A stretch of 64,000 bases of DNA. Source: [Zimmermannella] bifida NBRC 103089. GTDB lineage: Bacteria; Actinomycetota; Actinomycetes; Actinomycetales; Microbacteriaceae. Of the stretch, positions 17,489-26,691 are shown piece after piece. The DNA lies in contig NZ_BCSP01000004.1 of NCBI RefSeq assembly GCF_001570925.1, positions 1 through 64,000 on the forward strand, in the 5' to 3' direction. Numbering within the stretch: position 1 is the first letter of the stretch; every line of letters begins with the position of its first letter. Under the pieces are notes generated by a model. That model saw only the letters and a list, made by a program, of their open reading frames with translations. It was not told the origin of the DNA and did not search any database. Position numbers and translations under genes: made by a program.

Positions 17489-19005
17489 TACAACTTGCTT
17501 TCGGTTACTGCAGACAAATCGCTAAGGCGTAGCGATTTGTCAAACTTCAATGGTGCTGTGGACGACGGCGGGAATAGCTGCGAAATACGCAAGTCGCGCG
17601 GCTTAGTGTCATGAATCGGCGCAAGCTGAATGTCATGGTAAGCGTGTTTACCATCTTCGCGGTATGTGCCGCCAACTGACTGCCAGAACCGGGGAATGTC
17701 CTTACGGTTATTCCACTTCGAGCCTGCCAAGTAGATCGCCTGCGTACCTGATGCGGTAAGCAATTCGCGTGGTGTAAACATTTCAGCGTTTGCCGAAACA
17801 CTACCGGTTCGGGTGGAAATAGTCACAACTGGCATTCGTGGCAACGTTGAGTAGCTACTAAGCCATGTAACTAGATCATACGCGCGTCTATGGGCGCCGT
17901 TTGCACCTGAGCCAATGTTAACGGTGTTGCCAGATGGGTCGGTGTTGTTAATTGCGCCCTTTGACCAGCCGCCATTGAAAAACAATGTGCCAGCGTCATA
18001 GGTTGCCGTATTTACACTTTCCTTAAGATTCCACACTGCCGCGCCCGCATGGTTGTACGGTGTTTGCCAACCGCTTGTGGTGTGAACGTGCTCGTCGCCG
18101 GTGTAGCTAACAATTGCTGTGCCAATGCGGTTGTCGAAATCGGCTTGCGGGAACGCGCCAGGTTCAATTTCTAGTCGATCTGCTGGCCACATCACACAAC
18201 CACTTGCAGCGACTTCTATCTTGCCGCGGTTTAGTCGTAGCGACAGCGTGCCGGGCGTGCCTGGCGTGCCGGTGCGTAGTCCAGTGTCGTAAAAGATCGG
18301 CCAAGCACCGTTGATTGTTGCGGCGTAGCACGAATTGAGCATGTCGAGCGCGTTAGGTGCTTCATTCGCTTTGTACGGCGGTTGCATTGTCCAGGCGAAG
18401 CCGTCGTTTTGCTTGACGTTGTTAAACGCGCTTTCGGTGAGCTTTGGCAGTTCACCAAATGGCAGTTTCTCCATTGATGCAATGCCAGCCTTGTTGCGGA
18501 TGTACTCGGCGCGCACGCGCGCGAGTTGTGGTTTCCAACCTCTCGGCCAAGGCGAGTCATTCGGCGCGTCGCCAGTAATGTGCGTCGTGGCAAGCACGCC
18601 GTAGCGATCGCGCGCGACAACGCGAATAATCAGCACTTCGCGTGTGCCGGTGCTATCGGTAGGTTCGTTGAGCTTGCGCACGCTAATTGATTGCTTCGAT
18701 ACCTTGCCAATCAGCGTTGCACCTGACATGAACCGAATCGACACTTGCGCGCCAACGAAATCGGGAATTGCGTTACCAGGTAGCAAGGCTAGGTCAATGG
18801 TCCAGGCGTTGCCTTGCGGCTTATCGGTAAGGCGTTCACGACCCCATGGAATGGTGACGGATGCGAGCATTACGGGCGCACGCGAGCCACCGGTTAACCA
18901 TTCCGGCGGTTGCAGCTCTGCGGCGCCGGTACCTAGGCGCATACCGCCAATAGCAATTGCTTCGATGCCGTAGGCGCGGTTCGTCGGCTGGTATGTGTCT
19001 ACCAT
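17488..19005 (-). CDS. minor tail protein
   Basis: 505 aa, start overlapping the tape-measure stop by 7 bp. Beta-rich, with no signal peptide; a weak hub-like N-terminal half and Gly/Asn/Thr-rich C-terminal half. Position directly after the tape measure gene is that of the distal tail/baseplate hub protein in siphoviruses. Assignment rests mainly on gene order. Confidence 0.7.
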   Translation of the reverse strand: MVDTYQPTNRAYGIEAIAIGGMRLGTGAAELQPPEWLTGGSRAPVMLASVTIPWGRERLTDKPQGNAWTIDLALLPGNAIPDFVGAQVSIRFMSGATLIGKVSKQSISVRKLNEPTDSTGTREVLIIRVVARDRYGVLATTHITGDAPNDSPWPRGWKPQLARVRAEYIRNKAGIASMEKLPFGELPKLTESAFNNVKQNDGFAWTMQPPYKANEAPNALDMLNSCYAATINGAWPIFYDTGLRTGTPGTPGTLSLRLNRGKIEVAASGCVMWPADRLEIEPGAFPQADFDNRIGTAIVSYTGDEHVHTTSGWQTPYNHAGAAVWNLKESVNTATYDAGTLFFNGGWSKGAINNTDPSGNTVNIGSGANGAHRRAYDLVTWLSSYSTLPRMPVVTISTRTGSVSANAEMFTPRELLTASGTQAIYLAGSKWNNRKDIPRFWQSVGGTYREDGKHAYHDIQLAPIHDTKPRDLRISQLFPPSSTAPLKFDKSLRLSDLSAVTESKL

Positions 19006-20609
19006 TGTCGGCGCCCCTCGCTTCGTTCTAAGTCGGCGATCATGTCGCGAATTTCGCGTGCTGCCGCTTCGCGATCGGTAGCACCAGTCACGTTGATGTT
19101 GTAGGTAGCGTGACGCGCCGAGGGTGCTGCGGCGTTCGCGAACGATGCCGCCAATGGACGGGGCGGTTCAAATGCGGCGAGATAGAACGTCATAGGCCGT
19201 GCAGCGTCGTAGGCTGCAGCGGTATAGGCGTGGTTTATGTTTGCCGTCGCTTCGGTAGACACGCTTAGGTTGCCAATCCAGCCGAGCGCGTCGTTCACAT
19301 GCCCGGCGACGTCGTTCACCCAACCAAACATGCCGTTCCAGATGTCTGCCCAGAAACTCGCGAAATTGTTCCATGAGTCAACTAGCCAGTCGATGATGTC
19401 GCGCCACATGCCTTGCCAACCGGCAACAATGTCATTCCAGAAATTCGACCAGTTGTTGCCTACGTCGCGCCAGAATCCTGACCAGTTGTTGCCTACGTCA
19501 TTCCAGAAACTTGCCCAGTTGTTACCGATGCCGTTCCATAATTCTTGCCACCACTTGCCGATGTCTTGCCACATGCCTTGCCAGCCGTTTGCCAGGTCTT
19601 GGCCCGTCTTTTGAAGCCAGGCCATGGCGGCATCCCAGTTTTGGGTCAGCCAAACAATTGCCGCAACAACAAGCCCAATCGCTGCGACGATGCCTAACGT
19701 AATCCATGTGACCGGCGACGCCAGCCAAGTAGCATTCATGATCGTGGTTACTGCAGCCACGCCCATGATCGCCAACGCGAGCGTGCCAAGCGCAACCACA
19801 ATTCCGGCAACTAGCTGAGGGTTATCCTTTGCCCATGTGGCGAAGCCCTTAGCCCAGTTTGCTGCGGCTGAAACGGCTGGCAAGAATCCGGCGCCAAGGG
19901 CTGCCTTGGCGTTCTCGAACTCGGCATTAGCGCGTTGCTGCGCACCGGCTGCGGTGTCTGATTCTCGGCTAAACGCACCTTGCGCGGATGCCGTTTGCTC
20001 GGTAAGCAACGCTAGTGTTGCTTGCCGCTCGGCGGCTGTCTTGGCCGCTCCGGTGAGTCCGTCTAGTCCAAGCTCGGCAACTTTCGCGTCAATCGTCGCC
20101 TGCTTGATTGATACACCGTAGCGTTCGATCGGGTCACGTTCGCCACGAAGCAATGAGCCGAGCGCGCCTACTGCGTCGGCGGTAGTGCCACCAAACTGTG
20201 CGGCAAGATCGGCGCCGAGCCGAATTAGGTTATCGGTTTCGGCGCCGAGGTTTGCCTGATCGACGCCGAGGTTCTTGAGCTGCGACCCGATTACGGCACT
20301 CATTTGTGCGTACTCAGAACTTGCCAGTCCAACACTTTCGGCGGCGGCTTCGGCGTTCGCTTGCATTGCGGCGGTTTGATCGCCAAACGTTGCCGCCAAC
20401 GCACCTTGCGCTTGCTCCGCTTCGCTTGCCGAATCAATCCAACTCAATGATGCAGCACTGATAGCGGCGAAGCCTAGCGAAGCGTAGCCCGCTGCCTTGT
20501 TGATGCCCGCTTGAAACTTCTCGGCGGCGGTTGCAGTCTGATTTAGCGCCTTGCGTGCCGATTCGGCATCGCCAACCAATCGAATCGATACGATCGCCGA
20601 TTTAGCCAT
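18999..20609 (-). CDS. tape measure protein
   Basis: 536 aa, short for the family, predicting a tail of roughly 80 nm at about 1.5 A per residue. Residues 1-250 are Ala-rich helices; 268-320 two or three hydrophobic segments; 325-432 six consecutive 11-residue units with a W-D-x-G-x-x-W pattern (SFWNDVGNNWS, GFWRDVGNNWS). Regular aromatic spacing is a known feature of tape measure proteins. The start overlaps the end of the frameshifted chaperone. Confidence 0.92.
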   Translation of the reverse strand: MAKSAIVSIRLVGDAESARKALNQTATAAEKFQAGINKAAGYASLGFAAISAASLSWIDSASEAEQAQGALAATFGDQTAAMQANAEAAAESVGLASSEYAQMSAVIGSQLKNLGVDQANLGAETDNLIRLGADLAAQFGGTTADAVGALGSLLRGERDPIERYGVSIKQATIDAKVAELGLDGLTGAAKTAAERQATLALLTEQTASAQGAFSRESDTAAGAQQRANAEFENAKAALGAGFLPAVSAAANWAKGFATWAKDNPQLVAGIVVALGTLALAIMGVAAVTTIMNATWLASPVTWITLGIVAAIGLVVAAIVWLTQNWDAAMAWLQKTGQDLANGWQGMWQDIGKWWQELWNGIGNNWASFWNDVGNNWSGFWRDVGNNWSNFWNDIVAGWQGMWRDIIDWLVDSWNNFASFWADIWNGMFGWVNDVAGHVNDALGWIGNLSVSTEATANINHAYTAAAYDAARPMTFYLAAFEPPRPLAASFANAAAPSARHATYNINVTGATDREAAAREIRDMIADLERSEGRRQW

Positions 20610-21047
20610 TGTCTACCGCTTCTCGCTGTTCATTCAGAATGTGAATTGCCGTGAGTAGATCGAGTTCGCTGCCAGCTCGCCACACATCCGGGTGCGTGTG
20701 AGTGGCGAGCGCGACGGCAACAACTAGTTCATTTGCTGAGCCTGTAGGCCATCTTTTCCCAGCGTGACGCCCTCAATCATGGCGTCATCGTCGGCTTCGT
20801 CATCGATCGCGGGCGCTTCAGTGACGTCGATTTCAACCAGCTGATTCATGAAATCGTCAAGCGTCATGTCAATATGCCCGTCGCGCTTGCCAGCCCGCCA
20901 GGTGCAAAATGCCTGCATCCGAAACACGTTCGTAGCAATGTTGCCGATATTGCGATTGGCTAGGTATTGCTCAAACGCGATCTTGTCGGCAAACTTTGGC
21001 GACACGGTGAACGTATTCCCGGTTTCGAGCTTTGCGGTGAACTGCAT
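20602..21047 (-). CDS. tail assembly chaperone, -1 frameshifted long form
   Basis: The zero-frame gene contains GGGAAAA with frame G-GGA-AAA at 20760-20754. A -1 slip there opens 50 further codons (starting RWPTGSANEL, ending NEQREAVDNG) that stop at 20602 inside the start of the tape measure gene. The product would be 148 aa. This G/G-T arrangement is conserved in siphovirus tail chaperones, and the extension fills the otherwise empty 110 bp before the tape measure gene. Confidence 0.88.
20724..21047 (-). CDS. tail assembly chaperone, short form
   Basis: 107 aa zero-frame product located between the gp10-like gene and the tape measure gene. N-terminal beta/alpha domain followed by an acidic tail (IDDEADDDAMIEG). 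It should be the more abundant form; the ratio of short to long form controls tail assembly. Start overlaps the upstream stop by 1 bp. Confidence 0.85.
   Translation of the reverse strand: MQFTAKLETGNTFTVSPKFADKIAFEQYLANRNIGNIATNVFRMQAFCTWRAGKRDGHIDMTLDDFMNQLVEIDVTEAPAIDDEADDDAMIEGVTLGKDGLQAQQMN
20754..20760 (-). promoter_or_regulatory. programmed -1 frameshift site GGGAAAA
   Basis: Canonical X-XXY-YYZ heptamer in the correct phase (GGA-AAA codons), nine codons before the zero-frame stop. Confidence 0.85.
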
Positions 21048-21424
21048 TAGGTTTGTGCTCCTTTGATCTTGTCGATAATTTCGTTCATACGGCGTTCATA
21101 CTCGGCTACCCATTCCGGTTCGGTTTCCTTTGCCGCTTTGGTGGCAAACAAGGTTGGCCGAATACCGCGCTTATGCCATCCCCAATGGATAGGCGGCGCA
21201 TACGGTACGGACTTCTTGCCGAACCGGACGATGCCGGTTTTCTTCGTAACGCCAACGCGCACGGAATCGCGAAGCTTTCCGCTTTCCACCGGGGCGCGGC
21301 GCGCGGCTTCGGTAGCGACGATTTCAGCGCTGCGACGATGTACGGCTTTCAAGTCGCTGAAATCGTCAGCGGCTTGCGATAGTTGGCGTCGTAATGCACG
21401 CGCGCCAACTACGTACATAGTCAT
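21047..21424 (-). CDS. HK97 gp10-like tail completion protein
   Basis: 125 aa with RRAPVESGKLRDSVRV and a basic/aromatic PPIHWGWHKRGI stretch; the 'xAPVDTGxLRxS' segment is the hallmark of the HK97 gp10 / tail completion family. Stops 6 bp after the major tail protein gene begins on the downstream side of the operon. Confidence 0.8.
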   Translation of the reverse strand: MTMYVVGARALRRQLSQAADDFSDLKAVHRRSAEIVATEAARRAPVESGKLRDSVRVGVTKKTGIVRFGKKSVPYAPPIHWGWHKRGIRPTLFATKAAKETEPEWVAEYERRMNEIIDKIKGAQT

Positions 21425-21430
21425 ACGGCG

Positions 21431-21856
21431 TTACTCATTTGCGTTGGTAGGCTTCGGGTCGCCAACGAGCGGAAACGAAACATCCGAGGTGTTTCGCTTG
21501 CCGACGTCGCCACCAATGTCGAACGGGCGCAACACAAGTTCACCCTTATACATGCGCTTCGCGCCGTTTGCTGGCGTGAACTCAAACGGGACTTGCTTGC
21601 CGGCGTGCGTCATGCAGAACTCGGCAAGGTTGCCGGTGTCGTAGTCCTGAATAATTGTTGCTTCGAGTTCCCACGTCGTAGTTTGGCTACCTGGGATTGA
21701 ATCGCCCGAAAGCACAATTAGCGCGTCATCGGTCTTTGTAGATGGCTTTAGTCGCGTCTTAGTGCATTGCGTGGCGAACTCTTCCGCCTTAGTAGTAGTG
21801 GTGATGTCGCCAATCAACAACTTTCCAGGGCCTAGAACGGTGGACTTAACTGGCAT
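21431..21856 (-). CDS. major tail protein
   Basis: 141 aa, beta-rich, acting as the tail-tube subunit by position and size: it lies among the head-tail connector genes and before the chaperone. Visible segments GPGKLLIGDI, TWELEATIIQDY and VSFPLVGDPKPTNA fit the tube-protein fold. Sequence-only evidence is modest. Confidence 0.7.
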   Translation of the reverse strand: MPVKSTVLGPGKLLIGDITTTTKAEEFATQCTKTRLKPSTKTDDALIVLSGDSIPGSQTTTWELEATIIQDYDTGNLAEFCMTHAGKQVPFEFTPANGAKRMYKGELVLRPFDIGGDVGKRNTSDVSFPLVGDPKPTNANE

Positions 21857-21858
21857 GG

Positions 21859-22206
21859 TTATACCTCTCGGGATGTGGTTACGAATACGGGGAACACGAA
21901 GCAGGGCAAGGCGTAGCGATCGGTCTGCAATACCTCTGCGGTCTCAATTTCGCCGTCAGGCTCAATCACAGCCATCGCCGCCAGTAGCAGGGCTTCTAAG
22001 TCGCGAATGGCGCCGGTAGCTGATTGATCGCGCACCACAAGATGCACGTCAACGCGCACGCGACATGAACCGTCGAGCGTGTCGGTTCGTACTTCGCTGG
22101 CGTTTAGCCAAGCACCGGGTATCGGTACACGCTTCGGATCGGCGTGCGAGGTGATGCCAGCACGCTTGAGTGCGTCGCGAACTTCGTTGAGTGCGGCGGT
22201 AATCAT
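21859..22206 (-). CDS. head-tail connector / tail terminator-like protein
   Basis: 115 aa from the ATG at 22206 (MITAALNEVRDALKRAG); the frame runs to 22248 but would overlap the previous gene. Alpha helix followed by mixed beta strands (SCRVRVDVHLVVRD), as in minor tail/terminator proteins that cap the tail tube. Assigned by position. Confidence 0.55.
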   Translation of the reverse strand: MITAALNEVRDALKRAGITSHADPKRVPIPGAWLNASEVRTDTLDGSCRVRVDVHLVVRDQSATGAIRDLEALLLAAMAVIEPDGEIETAEVLQTDRYALPCFVFPVFVTTSREV

Positions 22207-22208
22207 GG

Positions 22209-22520
22209 TTAGCCAATCCGGGGCGGGGCGAAACGCCCAATGCGACATAACTGTTCAATGCGAACATCGGTAAGCCGGGCGAACACGTTTTGCGCGCTTT
22301 CCCAACCCTCTGCAATACCGGGTGTAGCGCGGTCGCGGTACAGTCCAGCGGCAAGGTGCAGCGCGCCGAGGTGACACGATTCGTCCCACTCGGTGCGATA
22401 CCGGCGAACGTATGCAGTCGCGGCGGCGGCGCATTCGGCCACGCGCGCCGAGTCGCTACCGGCTTCCGCCAGGTAGTCGCTCAACTCGGCGGGCGTGACC
22501 TCTGCAGTGTTTGCGGGCAT
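22209..22520 (-). CDS. head-tail adaptor (gp6-like) protein
   Basis: 103 aa all-helical protein directly after the capsid gene, with LGALHLAAGLYRDR in the third helix, a pattern seen in gp6/gp15-type connector proteins that sit below the portal. Start overlaps the capsid stop by 1 bp. Confidence 0.65.
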   Translation of the reverse strand: MPANTAEVTPAELSDYLAEAGSDSARVAECAAAATAYVRRYRTEWDESCHLGALHLAAGLYRDRATPGIAEGWESAQNVFARLTDVRIEQLCRIGRFAPPRIG

Positions 22521-24007
22521 TATTCGCTAGGCTCGGCGGTGCTAGTGACGGTTCGCGACACGATCACACGCGGGTCATGGATTTCTACTAGGCCGTAACT
22601 GTAGAACCCCAGATCAATGCCAGCGTGAGCGACGTCGAATGCCTTGAGCTGAATAGGTGCCTTTTCGCGAATCGTGACGGCGCGGGCATCGGCCGCGAGC
22701 AGCTGCCCAGGCTTAAGTTCTGGCGCGCTTTCAATGCGAATGTTGCCAACGTTCGCGCTCTGGTCGCGAAGATCGACGCCGCCAACCGAATTTGCCAGCC
22801 AATGCGGTACATCGGATTGCTTGAGTGCGGCGTAAGCGTCGTAGAGATCGTCCGCCATGAACACGGTAGTCATTTCACCACCAATGCGGCGAATGTCGCG
22901 CGCCGAGTGCTTGAGTGCGGTAAGCAGCGAATCGGTTCCACCCTTGCCGGTAGTCGCGGCGGCGGCGATCTTCTTGGCAACGTCAGCGTCGGAATCTGCA
23001 GCGTACTCAACGAGTGCAGCATTCCAGAAACTTTCGAGGAATCCGGGATCGGCCAGGTCAATAAAGATTCGATCAATATCCCAGCCGCCTGCCCAACGTT
23101 CTGCCGTAACGGTGTATGACTCGGTGGTTGCTTTGCCGGTTGGCACTTCGGTCTTATTGCCGTCGTACTTGCCAGGCTTCGGGCGCTTCTTCCAACGCCA
23201 ACCGGTGCGCTTCAAGCTAGTAAGCGGCTTCGTGCCGCCGAATGCGTCAATCCATTGACGACGTGCACCGGATGCCGTCCATAGTTCGCCAATCCAATCG
23301 TCGCGACCAATGAAGCCGTTTCCGGCATCGTCGCTAGGCACAATGTCCGCAAGCGCCAGCATGATTGCGTTCCGATCGCCATTGTTGATTGCGCTAGAAA
23401 CGGTGGAGAGTGCGGCCTGCAGGTTGAGCGGGCGGTGAGTTACCTCAACGCGAGGTGCGACGGGCGTCGCGGCGAGCGCGGTCGTTTCCGAGGTGGTCAC
23501 TTCAGGTGCTTCGGGTGCTTCGGTGGTTGTTGGCATCGGTTCAATTTCCTTGTCGGTGTTAGCGGATGCGTGGACGGTTTCAACGGTTGCGGCGGCAAAA
23601 TCTGGAATAGCGACTAGCGACACTTCAAATAGTTCGGCTTCGTGGACGTGAATCACGCCATCGGCGGCAAGCTCATGCTTCGTGGCGACGAAGCCAACCG
23701 AAAGGCCATCACGAAGCCCTGCCGAAGCCGAAGCCAGCGCGGCGTCAGATTCGGCGCCCTCTGGCAACGTGAACGTTGCGCGTGTGCCATCCGGCGTGGC
23801 TTCGATCGCGGTCAGAACGCCAACCGGTTGGTCTTGCTTGTGGTCGATTAGCAGCTTGACGCGGCTAAGCGGCTGGCGCGGCTTGAGTGCATCGGCTGCA
23901 AGCTGTACGCGTTGCGTCGTGCTTGGTGTGCCGTGACTGGCGATAATGCCGGTGATCTGGCGAGATGGAACGTCAGTTACGGCCAGGGCTTCTAGCTGTA
24001 GTTTCAT
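22520..24007 (-). CDS. capsid maturation protease fused to major capsid protein
   Basis: 495 aa. The ATG at 24007 overlaps the portal stop (ATGA). Residues 1-150 are an HK97-type S78 prohead protease: LIDHKQDQPVG with a candidate catalytic His, and LRDGLSVGFVATKHE carrying the catalytic Ser. A Thr/Glu/Ala-rich linker (about 150-195) leads to an HK97-fold major capsid protein (about 200-495; SYTVTAERWAGGWDIDRIF, ADDLYDAYAALKQSD). In most phages these are separate genes; here the linker is probably the scaffold/delta segment and self-cleavage releases the capsid subunit. Confidence 0.88.
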   Translation of the reverse strand: MKLQLEALAVTDVPSRQITGIIASHGTPSTTQRVQLAADALKPRQPLSRVKLLIDHKQDQPVGVLTAIEATPDGTRATFTLPEGAESDAALASASAGLRDGLSVGFVATKHELAADGVIHVHEAELFEVSLVAIPDFAAATVETVHASANTDKEIEPMPTTTEAPEAPEVTTSETTALAATPVAPRVEVTHRPLNLQAALSTVSSAINNGDRNAIMLALADIVPSDDAGNGFIGRDDWIGELWTASGARRQWIDAFGGTKPLTSLKRTGWRWKKRPKPGKYDGNKTEVPTGKATTESYTVTAERWAGGWDIDRIFIDLADPGFLESFWNAALVEYAADSDADVAKKIAAAATTGKGGTDSLLTALKHSARDIRRIGGEMTTVFMADDLYDAYAALKQSDVPHWLANSVGGVDLRDQSANVGNIRIESAPELKPGQLLAADARAVTIREKAPIQLKAFDVAHAGIDLGFYSYGLVEIHDPRVIVSRTVTSTAEPSE

Positions 24008-25080
24008 CGGTCTAGCCCCTCTTCTTTTCGTGCTTCTTCGGCGGTAATGATTCCTGCGTTGATTCCGATTTCTAGGGTTTTCCACCGGTTTTCGCGGCTC
24101 GGCTTAACGAGTGCGTCGGTGTCAAACGTGACATTGCGCCCGCTCGGTGTGACGTCGCCAAGTGATAGGCGTTCAGTAATCGCCGTCATGTATGGCGCAA
24201 GCGTGAAGTCGATTAATTCGGCGTTACGTGATTCGCGGTTGGTGTAGTTCAGTGAGCTACCAGAAATAACTACGTCTGCCGCCCATGCCGGTAGGCCGAT
24301 TGCACGAACCAACTCAAGATCAATTTGACGACGCCCCTCAATTAGCAGGTTCTCAGTCGATGAACCAAGCGGGCGCACCTCAAGCGAACGCGAGGAATAC
24401 GCGACGCCACGGCGAGCGCGCGCGCGTTCCCACGAACTCAACAATTGTTCGATTTCGGCGGCGGTAAGTTCTTCGCCGTTGTTGTGCAGATCAAGGGCTG
24501 GCACCGGATTGGATTCGGCGCGTGATGCGGCGGCGGTAATGGATAGTGACCGGCGTAGCACGTCGGCGCCAGCCGCCAGCAGTCCTTCATCTGGTGAATC
24601 AAATCGAATCAAGTTCGCGGCAGACATGCCGGGCGGTAGCGTCGGCGCGCCGGTAGTCGCGTCATAAGAAACGGCGTCATACGGTAGCAACTCAACTGCA
24701 GTGGGATAGCCACGCCCGTTGCGATCAATTACATGCCAATGTGCGTGTGGGTAAAAAATGAGTTGATCGACTAGCCAAGTAATCGAGTTCGCTCGGGTTC
24801 TGCCGGGTTCCGGCTGTGTGAGCAGCTTCGTTGGTTCGGCGTTCGGTGCAACCGTTTCAACGAGTGGTAGGCGTCCAATCGTTGACGCGATTAGGTTACG
24901 GGCGCGGCGCACCACCGGGATACTCATTGCGGCGCGGCGGTCAATGACTGGCATCGGCGGCGTTGCAAAGGCTGCAGCGTTGTTGAGCGATTCGAGATGT
25001 GTCGAATCAGCATGTGGCGACGCCGTGCCGGTAACGGCGTCCACGCCGAGTGCGTTTAGTGCCACCTGCCAAAGGTTCAT
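24004..25080 (-). CDS. portal protein
   Basis: 358 aa, at the short end for HK97-type portals. Contains VVRRARNLIASTIGRLPLVE near the N-terminus and PAWAADVVISGSSLNYTNRE with FTLAPYMTAITERLS in the C-terminal half, the conserved stem/wing pattern. Forms the dodecameric DNA channel at the capsid vertex. Confidence 0.92.
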   Translation of the reverse strand: MNLWQVALNALGVDAVTGTASPHADSTHLESLNNAAAFATPPMPVIDRRAAMSIPVVRRARNLIASTIGRLPLVETVAPNAEPTKLLTQPEPGRTRANSITWLVDQLIFYPHAHWHVIDRNGRGYPTAVELLPYDAVSYDATTGAPTLPPGMSAANLIRFDSPDEGLLAAGADVLRRSLSITAAASRAESNPVPALDLHNNGEELTAAEIEQLLSSWERARARRGVAYSSRSLEVRPLGSSTENLLIEGRRQIDLELVRAIGLPAWAADVVISGSSLNYTNRESRNAELIDFTLAPYMTAITERLSLGDVTPSGRNVTFDTDALVKPSRENRWKTLEIGINAGIITAEEARKEEGLDR

Positions 25081-25101
25081 GTTTCCAGCATGTGCATAAT
25101 G

Positions 25102-25287
25102 TCAGGATTGCCGCTGTTGGCTAACCATCTTTTGCGCGTGACGGTGCTCAGGGTGATGCAGGCGTTCATGATCGTTAGCTACCTGCCAGGCTTCAGCGCG
25201 GCTGAATCTCATCGCACTCCACCAGGTGCAGGACTTGCAGCGGATAACGACGGTGTGCTTTGTTGAGTCGATTACGAACGTAGTCAT
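25102..25287 (-). CDS. small putative zinc-binding phage protein
   Basis: 61 aa with AGGA before the ATG. CKSC near residue 18 and HERLHHPEHRH near residue 41 could bind one zinc ion. Lies between terminase and portal genes. Function unknown. Confidence 0.6.
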   Translation of the reverse strand: MTTFVIDSTKHTVVIRCKSCTWWSAMRFSRAEAWQVANDHERLHHPEHRHAQKMVSQQRQS

Positions 25288-25296
25288 GATGGTTTC

Positions 25297-26691
25297 CTAG
25301 AAATTAACGAGCGGTGCAGGTAGTACCGTTTGGGCATTGTCGTAGGCGTACAGTGCTGCGGTTGCGGCGAGTAGTGCACTGATCGAACCGGTGGAGCGCG
25401 AGCGAGAGAAACGAACTACGTCGCCGCGCCGCTGCAGCTGCGCTACTGCGATGGAACGGCGCATTGATTGGCTACCGTCATGGCGTAGTTGCTTGTTGGC
25501 GATCGCATCTAGCAGCTCGGCGGTGCAGGTTGCGGCGTCGCGTGCGCCGATGCTGGCAACGTCGAGTTCGTCACGAACTAGCGCGGCCGTGATTGCTCTG
25601 GATGTGCCGCCGTCATCGGCGGCGATACCTTTCGGCTTTGCTGCATGGATACGGCGAAGCAGCGGTTGCAGCCATGTAGTGCCAGGCGCGGCATGCATTA
25701 GCGCCAAGCACGGGCGCCGAGCATCGTCTCGCCAAGCAGCAAACACGGCTGATAGCGAATCAGGTGAATCGGCGGCTTCGTATCCAATGCCGATGCTATG
25801 CAGCGGCGGCGGCGTCAAGTCCGTTGCCAGGCTGTCCCAATCGTCTAGCGAAATGAGTGGTTCGGCGGCGTCAATCCAGTTGTTGCAGAATGCGCGAAGC
25901 CATGCCGCGTGCGAGCTTGGGCGAATCTTGAGCAGATCGGCGGCGGTTACTGTGTGTCCAACTGCAGGGTGGAACGCTTCGAGTGTTGCCGGTTCGTAGG
26001 GGTCGAGATCCGCAGGGCGTGACCACTCGAAATATGCGAGTCCTTGCCGTGTACCGGCCCGTGCTTCGTCAACGAGTCGGCGCATGAACGTGCTAGTCGC
26101 GTCGCCAGCGGTCGAGATCAGCCAAACTTGCGCTCGCCCGGTTAGTGTCTGTTGCGCGGGTCGAATCGCGCCGTCGAGCATTGCCGTGCCTAGTTCATCG
26201 GTAAATGCAAAAATCTCATCGAGCACCACTAATCCGGGCGTGGAGCCGTGAACGGCTGCCATGCCAGGCGAGAATGTGCGAATGACTGAGCCGTTTAGCG
26301 GCACGTCAAGCCCGGTGTCGCCTGCCGACCAGCGGGCGCGGGTAACGCTGGCAAATGGCGAAGATTCGATTAGCTTTGATGCGTCGCGAAATCGGTCGCG
26401 TGCGTCCTTGCCAGTCTGTGCGGTATAGAACACGGTTGCACGCGGGCGAGTTATCGCCCACCACAGCATGAGCGGCCAAACCAGCGTGGTCTTACCGGAT
26501 TGGCGCGGCACTGTAACAAGCACGGTGTCATACACGAATCGTCCGCGTTCGTCTAGCTCGGTGGCGGTTTCGAGTACTTGCCGTTGCCATGGCATTAGTG
26601 GTTTGCCAAGTGCTGCCGATACCTTTGCGATCGGCTCGGCAAAGTTCTTGCGACTTGGGTCGCGCTCGGTGGCATGGGCTGGTTTAGCCAT
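25297..26691 (-). CDS. terminase large subunit
   Basis: 464 aa. ATPase domain: VPRQSGKTT (Walker A), GLVVLDEIFAF (Walker B) and LISTAGDA (coupling motif III). Nuclease half: GIGYEAADSPDSLSAVFA and AADDGGTSRAITAAL carry the acidic residues of the RNase H-like fold. Start overlaps the small-subunit stop by 8 bp. Motor that packages DNA and cuts concatemers. Confidence 0.94.
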   Translation of the reverse strand: MAKPAHATERDPSRKNFAEPIAKVSAALGKPLMPWQRQVLETATELDERGRFVYDTVLVTVPRQSGKTTLVWPLMLWWAITRPRATVFYTAQTGKDARDRFRDASKLIESSPFASVTRARWSAGDTGLDVPLNGSVIRTFSPGMAAVHGSTPGLVVLDEIFAFTDELGTAMLDGAIRPAQQTLTGRAQVWLISTAGDATSTFMRRLVDEARAGTRQGLAYFEWSRPADLDPYEPATLEAFHPAVGHTVTAADLLKIRPSSHAAWLRAFCNNWIDAAEPLISLDDWDSLATDLTPPPLHSIGIGYEAADSPDSLSAVFAAWRDDARRPCLALMHAAPGTTWLQPLLRRIHAAKPKGIAADDGGTSRAITAALVRDELDVASIGARDAATCTAELLDAIANKQLRHDGSQSMRRSIAVAQLQRRGDVVRFSRSRSTGSISALLAATAALYAYDNAQTVLPAPLVNF

